NCBI GenBank assembly: GCA_947625655.1
Contig: CANQPD010000010.1
Location: forward strand, 1 to 64,000
Origin: an uncultured Dysosmobacter sp.
Lineage (GTDB): Bacteria; Bacillota; Clostridia; Oscillospirales; Oscillospiraceae
Direction: 5' to 3'
Length of the DNA: 64,000 nt
Positions within the stretch are counted from its first letter, which is position 1, and each line of letters starts with the position of its first letter. The notes under the pieces were generated by a model. That model saw only the letters and a list, made by a program, of their open reading frames with translations, did no database searches and was not told the origin of the DNA. The translations under genes were made by a program, and so were the position numbers. Of this stretch, positions 8,093 to 15,966 are shown one piece after another.

Positions 8093-9502
8093 TTACGCGT
8101 TTCTCAGCTTTACGGCGGCGGTGGCGGTCATATCCTCCGTAAGGGTCCAATCCCAGTCGAAGGAGATCTCCGCCATGCGGTCCGGCCAGCAGACCAGGAA
8201 CTGATTGACGGGCTCACCGGAGTAATAGCGCTGGTAGACCTCCTCCGCTCCCCAGGCGGGGGCGTCGATCAGGCGGTACTCGTCCCAGTACTCCCGGGAC
8301 AGCTGGCCGTTGTCCCGCTCCACCCAGGCGATGAAGTCATTTTTGCACAGGTCGTAGAGGAAACCGGCCTTTACCGTCACGATCTCATAGTCCAGGTCGG
8401 GGATGTCGCCGGGATCGCCCACCCGGGCCCGCTGGGTGTATTCCCCGTGGGTCAGCAGGAAGGAGCTGTCCACCCGGGCCCGAGTGGACCAGCGGTCATA
8501 GTCCACTTCCATCAGGTCCTCGATCCGCAGGGGGATGTCGTCCTGGTAGACCTCCCAGGTCTGTCCGTAGGCCTCGTAGGTCTCCACAGGCGGGCGGCCT
8601 TCCAGCCAGCCGGAGCCGGTGTGGAAGATCAGGGCCACCAGGCCCGCCATGCCGCCCACGGTCAGGGCGATGATGACGCCGTAGGTGACGGCGATGTTCG
8701 CCCAGCGGGGAAAGCGCAGGTGCTTCATGGCGTCCTTGGCGGCAAAGGACAGCAGGAGCATGAGCCCCAGATAGAGCAGCGCCCCGAGCATGAGCAGGAG
8801 CATCCCACGGGACTGCCGGAGGGCGGACAGCAGCATCCACAGCAGGATGAAGCCGGACCAGCCCAGCAGCAGAAGGCCAAGCCACCGGACGCTCCGCAGC
8901 TCCGGCAGGGGGGCGCCTGCCTCGGCGGCGGCCCCGGCCCGCCGCTGCCAGCGGAAGTACCGCACAAGCTCCACCACGATCACCGCGTCCAGGAGCGGCC
9001 ACACCAGGGCGGAGAGCAGGGAGCTGCTGTTGGAGAGGGTGTCCACCGGGTCTGTCCAGACCCGGTGGATCCGAAAGCCGATCTGATACAGGGACAGAAG
9101 CAGGAGCAGGACATAGCTGGTGAGAAAGCTCTTTTTCATGCACCGGCGGATGTTGGAAAATTCCACCGCCGGGTCCGTCTCGATGGGGACGGCGTTTTCG
9201 TCCTCATTGCAGAAGATCTGCACCTGGGCGGTGTCCGCCACCAGCTGCCAGCCCGCCTGGGCGCAGTAGTCCCGGTAGGTCTCCAGCCCCTGGGAAGGGG
9301 CGGGGTCGAACTGGGAGGCGGCGGGGAAATAGGTGACGGCGAACCGCAGCTTTCGGGGCTCCGTCCGGCGGTAGCGCCAGGACCAGGCGCCCAGCTTTTC
9401 CAGCATCCAGCCCTGGGCGGCCATGTCCGCCAGGTGGGCGGCGATGCCGCTGCGGTCATAGTAGCTGTACAGGGGGATCCACTCCCGCTTGACGTTTTTC
9501 AT
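8093..9502 (-). CDS. DUF2812 domain membrane protein, partner of PadR
   Basis: 469 aa. The N-terminus ('WIPLYSYYDRSGIAAHLADMAAQGWML') and the following 'FNPAP/ETYRDYC'-like region match the DUF2812 family as I know it, then four or five hydrophobic helices (about 120-280) and an extracellular C-terminal part of about 170 aa. DUF2812 proteins are commonly encoded just after a PadR repressor, as here: the ATG overlaps the padR stop (ATGA at 9499-9502). The family may act in envelope stress, but no molecular function is established to my knowledge. Confidence 0.82.
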   Translation of the reverse strand: MKNVKREWIPLYSYYDRSGIAAHLADMAAQGWMLEKLGAWSWRYRRTEPRKLRFAVTYFPAASQFDPAPSQGLETYRDYCAQAGWQLVADTAQVQIFCNEDENAVPIETDPAVEFSNIRRCMKKSFLTSYVLLLLLSLYQIGFRIHRVWTDPVDTLSNSSSLLSALVWPLLDAVIVVELVRYFRWQRRAGAAAEAGAPLPELRSVRWLGLLLLGWSGFILLWMLLSALRQSRGMLLLMLGALLYLGLMLLLSFAAKDAMKHLRFPRWANIAVTYGVIIALTVGGMAGLVALIFHTGSGWLEGRPPVETYEAYGQTWEVYQDDIPLRIEDLMEVDYDRWSTRARVDSSFLLTHGEYTQRARVGDPGDIPDLDYEIVTVKAGFLYDLCKNDFIAWVERDNGQLSREYWDEYRLIDAPAWGAEEVYQRYYSGEPVNQFLVCWPDRMAEISFDWDWTLTEDMTATAAVKLRNA

Positions 9503-9825
9503 TGCGCGCGCCCTCCCTTGCCCGTCTGGGCCTTGTAGTCCGCCGCCAGGGTCAGCAGGCGGCGGTATTCCTCGTCCAGCATTTTCTGGCCGGCCTCCGT
9601 GATGAGATAGCTCCGCTTCCGGCCCTCCACCTTCGTCTCGGCGATCATCCCGGCCTGGAGAAAGCTCTCCAGCAGGTTGTACAGCGTTCCCGGTCCCACG
9701 GCCACCCGGCCCTTTGTCATCGCGCTGACCCGGGCCATGATGTCCGCGCCGCAGCACTCCTCCCGCAGGCACAGCAGGATGTAGAACATCTGCTCCGTCA
9801 GGGTCTGGAATTTCTCCCGGGCCAT
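9499..9825 (-). CDS. PadR-family transcriptional regulator
   Basis: A 108-aa PadR repressor. The winged helix is at about 10-80 ('FYILLCLREECCGADIMARVSAM', 'GTLYNLLESFLQAGMI', 'RKRSYLITEAGQKML') with the usual C-terminal dimerisation helix. It heads a two-gene operon with the DUF2812 gene. Its own promoter contains two ATCGAATATCG repeats, one between the -35 and -10 elements and one just downstream, which fits autorepression. Start is after GGAGGCGGC on the minus strand. Confidence 0.93.
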   Translation of the reverse strand: MAREKFQTLTEQMFYILLCLREECCGADIMARVSAMTKGRVAVGPGTLYNLLESFLQAGMIAETKVEGRKRSYLITEAGQKMLDEEYRRLLTLAADYKAQTGKGGRAQ

Positions 9826-9844
9826 CCGCGCCGCCTCCTTTTAA

Positions 9845-9900
9845 ATATCGAATATCGCTATTAATAGCTTCAATATATCATCGAATATCGATATTGTCAA
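9845..9900 (-). promoter_or_regulatory. padR promoter with duplicated operator
   Basis: On the minus strand: TTGACA (9895-9900), 17 bases, TATATT (9872-9877), a near-perfect sigma-A promoter. The 11-mer ATCGAATATCG occurs at 9880-9890 (inside the spacer) and 9847-9857 (downstream of the start of transcription). Confidence 0.85.
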
Positions 9901-10015
9901 GGCTTTTCTGCGGTCTCCCGCCGAACGGGGGGACTGCGGGCTTTGCGGCTTGCCTTTTCAGGCGGGGTGTGGTATTTTAAAAAAAGAATACTACAGGAAA
10001 AGAGGAGAGACAGCT

Positions 10016-10270
10016 ATGACCTATTCCTTCCGCCCCCAGGGCGTCTGCTCCCGGGAGATGCGGGTTGAGGTGGACGACCAGGGCGTCATCCAGGATCTGC
10101 AGGTCCTGGGCGGATGCAGCGGCAACCTCCAGGGCATTGCCGCCCTGGTGCGGGGCATGCCCGCCCAGGAGGCCATCCTGCGCCTGCGGGGCATCCGCTG
10201 CGGCTTTAAGGACACCTCCTGCCCGGACCAGCTGGCCCGGAATCTGGCGGCACTGCTGGAGAAAAAGTGA
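10016..10270 (+). CDS. TSCPD domain protein (TIGR03905 type)
   Basis: An 84-aa protein of the small TSCPD family, named after the conserved 'TSCPDQLA' that is present near residue 62. Other conserved Cys motifs are 'GVCSREM' (about 9), 'GGCSGNLQGI' (about 32) and 'GIRCG' (about 55), suggesting metal or cofactor binding; the domain also occurs at the C-terminus of some class II ribonucleotide reductases. The isolated protein's role is unknown. The start is the ATG at 10016 with AGGAGAGA upstream. An imperfect hairpin at 10274-10304 follows. Confidence 0.88.
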   Translation: MTYSFRPQGVCSREMRVEVDDQGVIQDLQVLGGCSGNLQGIAALVRGMPAQEAILRLRGIRCGFKDTSCPDQLARNLAALLEKK

Positions 10271-10343
10271 ACGGGGGGAGACTGCGGCCTGCGCAGCCTC
10301 CCTTTTTCACGGGGCGCGCCGCATGTGAAGTTTTTCACGCCGG

Positions 10344-10372
10344 TGGACAAAAGCGGGCAAATCTGATACACT
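10344..10372 (+). promoter_or_regulatory. Promoter of the glycosyltransferase gene
   Basis: TGGACA (10344-10349), 17 bases, TACACT (10367-10372); the CDS starts 52 bases further on. Confidence 0.65.
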
Positions 10373-10423
10373 GGACAGGCGTCCGGGCCACCGGGCAAAA
10401 TCAGGAAGAGAGCGGATAAAAGT

Positions 10424-11557
10424 ATGAAGATCGTATTGGTCATCGACCAGTTTGACGACGCCAACAACGGCACCACCATCAGCGCCCGCCGCTTCGCCAC
10501 GGCCCTGAAGGAGCACGGCAACGAGGTGCGGGTCATCGCCACCGGCAAGCCGGCGGATTATAAATACGCGGTGCGGCAGATGAAGTTTTTCCCCATTGTG
10601 GAGCACCTCATCACCAGCCAGGGGATGCGGCTGGCCATCCCCAACAGGCACGTTTTTGAAAAGGCGGCGGCCTGGGCGGACGTGGTGCATTTCATGATGC
10701 CCTCCCCCCTGGCCGTCACGGGACTGCGGCATGTGGAGAAGCTGGGCATCCCCCACACGGCGGCCTTCCACTGCCAGCCGGAGAACATCACCTTCACCCT
10801 CCACATGGGCAACAGCCGCCGGGCCAACGACCTTTTGTACCACGGCTTCCGGGACACCTTTTTCAACCGCTTCACCCACATCCACTGTCCCAGCAGCATG
10901 ATCGCGAACCAGCTCCGTGAGCATGGCTACACCGCCCAGCTCCACGTCATCTCCAACGGCATCAGCCCCCAGTATTTCTATGATAAGAAGCCGAAGGAGG
11001 ACTGGATGCAGGGGTACTTCAACGTGCTGATGGTGGGCCGGTACGCCGGGGAAAAGCGGCAGGACGAGCTGATCGAGGCCTGCGCCAAGTGCCGCCACGC
11101 CAGGGAAATCCAGGTCATCCTGGCGGGCAAGGGGCCGCTGGAGAAGAAGTACCGGAAGCTGGCGGAGAAGCTGCCCAACCCCATCGTGATGCAGTTTTAC
11201 GAGCCCTCCCGCCTGATCGAGATTCTGCACATGGCGGATCTGTATGTCCACACCTCCGACGCGGAGATCGAGGCCATGAGCTGCATGGAGGCCTTTGCCT
11301 GCGGGCTGGTGCCCGTCATCGCGGATTCTCCCCGGTCCGCCACGCCCCAGTTCGCCCTGGATGAGCGGAGCCTGTTCCCGGCAGGGGACACGGACGCCCT
11401 GGCGGCGCGCATCGACTGGTGGATCGACCACCCGGAGGAGCGGCAGGAGATGGAGCGCCGCTACGCCGAGCACGCCAAGGAGTATGCTCTGGACCGCTCT
11501 ATTGAGCAGACGGAGGAGATGTTCCGCCTGGCCATCGCCGAGCAGAAAGGCAAATAA
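10424..11557 (+). CDS. GT4-family glycosyltransferase (glycolipid type)
   Basis: A 377-aa GT-B fold retaining glycosyltransferase. The N-terminal acceptor domain opens 'MKIVLVIDQFDDANNGTTISA', with a Gly/Thr-rich loop. The C-terminal donor domain has 'NVLMVGRYAGEKRQDELIEA', 'VILAGKGPLEKKY' and the E-x7-E motif in 'EIEAMSCMEAFACG'. The overall layout resembles diacylglycerol glucosyltransferases that make glycolipid anchors, but sugar and acceptor are not determined by sequence. It has its own promoter and terminator. Confidence 0.9.
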   Translation: MKIVLVIDQFDDANNGTTISARRFATALKEHGNEVRVIATGKPADYKYAVRQMKFFPIVEHLITSQGMRLAIPNRHVFEKAAAWADVVHFMMPSPLAVTGLRHVEKLGIPHTAAFHCQPENITFTLHMGNSRRANDLLYHGFRDTFFNRFTHIHCPSSMIANQLREHGYTAQLHVISNGISPQYFYDKKPKEDWMQGYFNVLMVGRYAGEKRQDELIEACAKCRHAREIQVILAGKGPLEKKYRKLAEKLPNPIVMQFYEPSRLIEILHMADLYVHTSDAEIEAMSCMEAFACGLVPVIADSPRSATPQFALDERSLFPAGDTDALAARIDWWIDHPEERQEMERRYAEHAKEYALDRSIEQTEEMFRLAIAEQKGK

Positions 11558-11570
11558 CATGGAAAGCGCC

Positions 11571-11603
11571 ACAGCCGCCGGAAGCACCGGCGGCTGTTTT
11601 TTT
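11571..11603 (+). terminator. Terminator after the glycosyltransferase
   Basis: ACAGCCGCCGG pairs with CCGGCGGCTGT (loop AAGCA), followed by a run of seven T. Confidence 0.92.
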
Positions 11604-11639
11604 GCATACGATAGACCAGCAACTAAGGAGGAGTGAACG

Positions 11640-12080
11640 ATGGCTTATTCCGACCGTGAGCTGCTGGCGCGGCTGATCCAATGCGAGGCGGGCGGCGAGG
11701 GGGAGAACGGCATGAAGGCGGTGGCGGGGGTGGTGATGAACCGGGTCCACGCCAAGGGCGGCGAGTACGCCCGGGTGGGCCAGGGGAGCATCCGCAACAT
11801 CATCTTCCAGCCCTACCAGTTCGTCTGCGCCAGCGAGACGGAGGGCGGCGCCTACAACCCCCAGAATATTTACAACATGCGGCCTGAGCAGATCCACTAC
11901 GACATCGCCGACTGGGCCATCGCGGGAAACCGGATCCCGGACGTGGCGGAATCCCTGTGGTTCTACAATCCCTTCGGCCCCACCTGCCGGTCCCGCTTCC
12001 CCTCGGACGTGGGATACTGGCAGACGCGCATCGGCGACCACTGCTTTTATAATCCGACAGACGCGTATTACAAGACTTGA
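11640..12080 (+). CDS. Spore cortex-lytic hydrolase, SleB/CwlJ family
   Basis: A 146-aa Hydrolase_2 domain protein with no signal peptide. This is the CwlJ layout: CwlJ is made in the mother cell and deposited in the coat, where it degrades cortex peptidoglycan at germination. 'LLARLIQCEAGGEGENGMKAV' carries the catalytic Glu; 'AGVVMNRVHA', 'QFVCAS' and the end 'GDHCFYNPT' are typical. Ribosome site AAGGAGG at 11625-11631, spacing 8. The downstream gene encodes a GerQ-like protein, the known partner that CwlJ needs in Bacillus, which strengthens the CwlJ assignment over a vegetative role. Confidence 0.88.
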   Translation: MAYSDRELLARLIQCEAGGEGENGMKAVAGVVMNRVHAKGGEYARVGQGSIRNIIFQPYQFVCASETEGGAYNPQNIYNMRPEQIHYDIADWAIAGNRIPDVAESLWFYNPFGPTCRSRFPSDVGYWQTRIGDHCFYNPTDAYYKT

Positions 12081-12091
12081 GAGGTGTCATG

Positions 12092-12760
12092 ATGGTACAT
12101 TATCAAAATACTTACACGCCCGGGATGCCCGGACAGACCCTGGACGGGCGGCCCCTGTCCCAGCTGGACTGGTCCACGGAGATCACGCCGGGGCCGGAGA
12201 ACCAGGCCCGCCCCGCCTCGGATACCGGCATGGGCGGCATGACTGCCGCCCCGGCGGACCTGTCCGGCGGCATGAGCGGGAGCATGAACGGCGGGATGCC
12301 CGGCATGGCCGGCGACATGATGGGCGGCGCCCCCGGCGGCATGGCGGGGGCCTCCGGCGGCATGATGGCCCGGAATGGCCAGATGTTCCCCATGAACGGG
12401 GAGACGCCCATGCAGAGCGAAGCGCTGAACATGCGGCGCACCGGCCTGCCTGACGAGGTGATCCAGGCTCCCACCACGGTGGATGAGGCTTACCGGGGGT
12501 CGCTGAAGGTCATGCTGGCCCGCTATATCGGCAGCTATGTGGTGGCCACCTTCCTGGTGGGGACCCAGGGGACGGTCTCCTGGGAGGGGACGCTGTTTGA
12601 CGTGGGCAACGACTTCGTGACCATTTACCAGCGGCCCCGGGACCGCTATATCGTCAGCGATATCTACTCCCTGAAGTATATCGAGTTCTACGATACCCGC
12701 CGGCGGGAGCTGTGCGAGACCTTGATCCAGCAGAACGGCTGGGGGAACAACAACGGGTGA
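12092..12760 (+). CDS. GerQ-like spore coat protein with Met/Gly-rich N-terminus
   Basis: About 222 aa. Residues 1-130 are low complexity, rich in Gly, Met and Pro ('GGMSGSMNGGMPGMAGDMMG'). The last 90 residues ('SLKVMLARYIGSYVVATFLVG', 'GTLFDVGNDFVTIYQ', 'DIYSLKYIEFY') resemble the GerQ domain. In Bacillus GerQ is a cross-linked coat protein required for CwlJ activity; it lies directly after the cwlJ-like gene here. The start may be the ATG at 12092 or 12089; AGAGGT spacing favours 12092. The Met-rich part is unusual and could be an oxidation-sensitive or structural coat segment (inference). Confidence 0.78.
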   Translation: MVHYQNTYTPGMPGQTLDGRPLSQLDWSTEITPGPENQARPASDTGMGGMTAAPADLSGGMSGSMNGGMPGMAGDMMGGAPGGMAGASGGMMARNGQMFPMNGETPMQSEALNMRRTGLPDEVIQAPTTVDEAYRGSLKVMLARYIGSYVVATFLVGTQGTVSWEGTLFDVGNDFVTIYQRPRDRYIVSDIYSLKYIEFYDTRRRELCETLIQQNGWGNNNG

Positions 12761-12839
12761 TGTTTTTGCGGGAAGGGATTGCGGCGGCGGACCATCTGTG
12801 CTAAAATCCAGGCATCACGAAGGATAAAGGAGAATCCCT

Positions 12840-13352
12840 ATGGACTTTGCAAAACTGTCCGCGGAGCGGTATTCCCTCCGCAAGTTCAGCGACCGTCCCG
12901 TGGAGGCGGAGAAGCTGGAGCTGATCCTGGAGAGCGGCCGCAGCGCCCCCACCGCCCACAACAACCAGCCCCAGCGCATTTTCGTCCTTCAAACGCAGCC
13001 GGCGCTGGAGAAGGCCGACGGCTGCACCAGCATGCACTTTCACCCGCCGGTGATGCTGGTCGTGGCCTATGACCCCGCCGCCGCCTGGGTGCGGGAGCTG
13101 GACGGGAAGAACCACGGCGAGATCGACGCCGCCATCGCTGTCACCCAGATGATGCTGCAGGCGGCGGACCTGGGGCTTGGCACCACCTATATCGGCGTCT
13201 TTGACCCGGAGAAGCTGCTGGCGGCCTTCCCGGAGATGGCGGGGCTGCGGCCCATCGCCATGCTGCCCCTGGGCTACCCGGCGGAGGGGGCCCATCCCTC
13301 CCGGCTCCATACGGAGCGGAAGCCCCTGGAGGAACTGGTGAAATACCTGTGA
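12840..13352 (+). CDS. Nitroreductase-family FMN oxidoreductase
   Basis: A 170-aa nitroreductase fold protein, short for the family. 'RYSLRKFSDRPVEAEKLELILESGRSAPTAHNNQP' style sequence at the N-terminus supplies the FMN phosphate-binding Arg residues, and 'DLGLGTTYIGVF' plus 'LPLGYPAE' are the conserved C-terminal motifs. It should reduce nitro compounds, quinones or similar acceptors with NAD(P)H as an FMN homodimer; the natural substrate is unknown. Ribosome site AAAGGAGAA. A bidirectional terminator follows. Confidence 0.9.
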   Translation: MDFAKLSAERYSLRKFSDRPVEAEKLELILESGRSAPTAHNNQPQRIFVLQTQPALEKADGCTSMHFHPPVMLVVAYDPAAAWVRELDGKNHGEIDAAIAVTQMMLQAADLGLGTTYIGVFDPEKLLAAFPEMAGLRPIAMLPLGYPAEGAHPSRLHTERKPLEELVKYL

Positions 13353-13356
13353 GCAA

Positions 13357-13386
13357 AAAAGAGACTGCCCAACGGCAGTCTCTTTT
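13357..13386. terminator. Bidirectional terminator, nitroreductase / dacF
   Basis: A 13-bp stem AAAAGAGACTGCC / GGCAGTCTCTTTT, loop CAAC, between converging genes. Confidence 0.9.
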
Positions 13387-13405
13387 CACGTTTTGGGGCG
13401 GGAGC

Positions 13406-14791
13406 TTACCGGCGGCGGCCCCGGTAGTTGCTGCGGCGGCTGCGGCTGACGCTGCGGCCGTAGCGGTAGCGCCGGCGGCTGAACAGCAGCTTCCAGACGA
13501 GCAGCGCCGCGATCAAAACTGCCAGCAGGATGAGGACCACCCGGACGCTGGTCTTGGCGAAAAACAGCCGCACGTCCCGCCAGAAGGTCAGCAGCCGGTC
13601 GGCGTCCACATCGTTGGCCGCCAGCAGATCCACGGAGGCGTAGACCGTGCCGTCATAGACCAGCTCCAGGGTGCCCAGCTTCTGGCCGGCCTGCACCGGG
13701 GCCTCCACCGTCTCCTGGGAGAGGGTGACGCGCTGTTCCAGATGCTCCGGCTGCAGGGCCTTGGGCATCAGCACCTCCACATCCTCGGCGGTGACGGCCA
13801 GGACGTGGTCGATCCTGGACAGGGAGACGGGCACTTCCCGGATCTCCCGCTGGCCCTCGATGATGGTCTGGTAGGTGAAATTATCAAAGGCCCAGTTGAA
13901 AAGCAGATTCGTGTCGAAAAAGCTGTAGGTCCGGATCTCGTTGTTCTCCAGCGTCACCCGGTCGCCGCCCAGCACCACGCTGATGAAGCTGAGGCTGCCC
14001 CGGGTGGCGGAGGACACCAGGCAGTGGCCCGCGTCGGAGGTGGAGCCGGTCTTGATGCCGTGGGCGTCGGAATTGAGGTAGCCCCGGGACCACCAGGCGC
14101 CGATGAGATAGTTGGTGGTGTGGAGGGTCCGGGCGTCGGAGAGGTTGGTGGCGGGAACGGTGTAGGTGGCGGTGTCGCAGATGCGCATGAAGTCGGGGTG
14201 GGTCATGGCCTCTTTGGTGATGAGGTACATATCCCAGGCGGAGGTATAGTGCTGGGAGTCGTGGAGGCCGTTGGGATTGACGAAATGGGTGTTTTCGCAG
14301 CCCAGCTCCGCCGCTTTTTCATTCATGCGGTCCACGAAACCGTCCACCGAACCGGCGACGGCCTCCGCCAGGATGTCGCAGGCCTCGTTGGCGGAGACCA
14401 CCAGCATGCAGTACAGCAGGTTTTCCACCGACATGGTCTCTCCCACCTGGATGTCGGCGGAGCTGCCGTCGGCGTCCAGGCCCGACAGGGCGGCGGCGCT
14501 GGCGGTGAGCATCTGGTCCATGGACAGCTGGCCGGCGTCGACGGCCTCCAGGGTCAAAAGGGCGGTCATGATCTTGGTCAGGCTGGCGGGGTACAGCTCC
14601 TGGTGCTCATTTTTCGCGTAGAGGGGAAGGCCGGTGTTGGCGTCCACCAGCAGGGCCGCCTTGCACTGGATGTCCGGATCCTCCGGCAGGACGGGGGCGT
14701 CCGTCCCGTCGGCGGCGGCAGAGGGCGCACTCCACAGGCCCATGACCAGAACGACCAGCAAAAAAACTGAGAAAAAGCGTTTTGTTTTCAT
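13406..14791 (-). CDS. dacF: D-alanyl-D-alanine carboxypeptidase (DacF/PBP5 type)
   Basis: 461 aa, a low-molecular-weight penicillin-binding protein trimming peptidoglycan stem peptides. A signal peptide (about 1-26) precedes the S11 peptidase domain with the three active-site motifs: 'SLTK', 'SAN' and 'HGIKTGS'. A beta-rich PBP5_C domain follows (about 290-390), then a C-terminal membrane helix ('VRVVLILLAVLIAALLVWKLLF') and a basic Arg/Ser/Tyr tail. The start is the ATG at 14791, six bases after AGGAG; the ATG at 14797 touches that site. In sporeformers this family sets vegetative or cortex cross-linking; the sporulation neighbours favour DacF. Confidence 0.93.
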   Translation of the reverse strand: MKTKRFFSVFLLVVLVMGLWSAPSAAADGTDAPVLPEDPDIQCKAALLVDANTGLPLYAKNEHQELYPASLTKIMTALLTLEAVDAGQLSMDQMLTASAAALSGLDADGSSADIQVGETMSVENLLYCMLVVSANEACDILAEAVAGSVDGFVDRMNEKAAELGCENTHFVNPNGLHDSQHYTSAWDMYLITKEAMTHPDFMRICDTATYTVPATNLSDARTLHTTNYLIGAWWSRGYLNSDAHGIKTGSTSDAGHCLVSSATRGSLSFISVVLGGDRVTLENNEIRTYSFFDTNLLFNWAFDNFTYQTIIEGQREIREVPVSLSRIDHVLAVTAEDVEVLMPKALQPEHLEQRVTLSQETVEAPVQAGQKLGTLELVYDGTVYASVDLLAANDVDADRLLTFWRDVRLFFAKTSVRVVLILLAVLIAALLVWKLLFSRRRYRYGRSVSRSRRSNYRGRRR

Positions 14792-14810
14792 GTCCATCTC
14801 CTGCGATCTA

Positions 14811-14819
14811 TGGTATAAT
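14811..14819 (+). promoter_or_regulatory. Extended -10 promoter (TGGTATAAT)
   Basis: A perfect TATAAT preceded by TG-N at 14811-14813; the -35 region is poor. It can drive the ComEA-like gene and the two-component operon. It lies 20 bases from the divergent dacF start. Confidence 0.65.
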
Positions 14820-14910
14820 TATTCAAAAGCGTTGGGCCGGTCCGGCGGAATGCGCGCGGATTCGACATATAAGAGTAGTATATCAAAAAACGCGTGGGAG
14901 TTCAACAGGG

Positions 14911-15279
14911 ATGGACAAGGGAAAAATCGTAAAAACAGAATGGCTCTTGCTGGGCATGACGGCGCTGTTTTTATGCCTGCTGCTGGCCCTTGAACGCCGG
15001 GACCGGGCGGCTCTGGCGGACACGGGGGTGGAGACGGAAACCCAGGTGTCCCAGGAGGAGATCCTGCCGGACCTGTCGCCCCTGGATCTGAATGCCGCCG
15101 GGGCGGAGGAGCTGGCGGAGCTGCCCGGCATCGGGGAGGAGCTGGCCCGCCGCATCGTGGAGTACCGGACGGAGCACGGGGCGTTTCAAGCGGCGGAGGA
15201 GATCATGGAGGTGCCCGGTATCGGCGAGGGCAAATTCGCCGCGCTGGAGGGCCGGATCACCGTGGACGGAAAGGACTAA
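14911..15279 (+). CDS. ComEA-like helix-hairpin-helix protein
   Basis: 122 aa: a membrane anchor (about 12-30) followed by an acidic linker and two helix-hairpin-helix motifs ('LNAAGAEELAELPGIGEELA', 'EEIMEVPGIGEGKFAAL'), the DNA-binding part of ComEA. Full ComEA is longer (about 200 aa) with an extra domain between anchor and HhH; this is a short form. It may bind DNA outside the membrane for uptake, but no comEC is adjacent. It is two bases upstream of a response regulator gene and probably co-transcribed. Confidence 0.82.
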   Translation: MDKGKIVKTEWLLLGMTALFLCLLLALERRDRAALADTGVETETQVSQEEILPDLSPLDLNAAGAEELAELPGIGEELARRIVEYRTEHGAFQAAEEIMEVPGIGEGKFAALEGRITVDGKD

Positions 15280-15281
15280 GC

Positions 15282-15959
15282 ATGAAAATTTTAGTGGTGG
15301 ACGACGAGCGGACCCTGGTGAAGGGCATGAAATTCAACCTGGAGAACGAGGGCTACCAGGTGGAGTGCGCCTATGACGGCGCGGCCGCGGTGGAGCTGGC
15401 CCGGAACGAGAAGTTCGACCTGCTGATCCTGGACGTGATGATGCCGGAGGTGGACGGGCTGGAGGCCTGCATGCGCATCCGGGAGTTTTCCAACGTGCCC
15501 ATCATCATGCTGACCGCCAAGAGCGAGGACGCGGACAAGCTGATGGGCTTTGAGTGCGGCGCGGACGACTATCTGACCAAGCCCTTCAACATCCTGGAGC
15601 TGAAGGCCCGGGTCCGGGCGCTGCTGCGGCGGGCCGCCGGGGTCCAGCGGGTCCGGGGAAGCGTGCTGACGGCGGGGGAGCTGTCGCTGAACACCGAGGA
15701 GCGGGTGGCCGTCCGGGACGGGAAGACCGTGGATCTGACCGCCAAGGAGTATGACCTCATCGAGCTTTTGATGCGGAATCCCCGGCGGGTATACAGCCGG
15801 GAAAATCTGATGAACGTGGTGTGGGGGTATTCCTACGGCGGGGATTACCGCACGGTGGATGTGCATATCCGCCGCCTGCGGGAAAAACTGGAAAAGAATC
15901 CGGCGGAGCCGGACCACATCATGACCAAGTGGGGAGTGGGGTACTATTTCAAGGGGTAA
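15282..15959 (+). CDS. OmpR/PhoB-family response regulator
   Basis: 225 aa. The receiver domain (1-118) has the acidic pair 'VVDDE', phospho-acceptor Asp in 'LLILDVMMPEVDGL' (about residue 51) and the conserved Lys in 'LTKPFN'. A winged-helix DNA-binding domain (about 130-225) has 'LTAKEYDLIELLMRNP' and 'VDVHIRRLREKLE'. The kinase gene starts seven bases downstream. The targets are unknown; a GerMN lipoprotein in the same operon hints at an envelope or sporulation input. Confidence 0.93.
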   Translation: MKILVVDDERTLVKGMKFNLENEGYQVECAYDGAAAVELARNEKFDLLILDVMMPEVDGLEACMRIREFSNVPIIMLTAKSEDADKLMGFECGADDYLTKPFNILELKARVRALLRRAAGVQRVRGSVLTAGELSLNTEERVAVRDGKTVDLTAKEYDLIELLMRNPRRVYSRENLMNVVWGYSYGGDYRTVDVHIRRLREKLEKNPAEPDHIMTKWGVGYYFKG

Positions 15960-15966
15960 GCATCGG

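Noticed and set aside
13349-14770. 473-codon + strand frame opposite dacF
   Set aside because: Gly/His/Gln-rich shadow; dacF motifs are all present on the minus strand.
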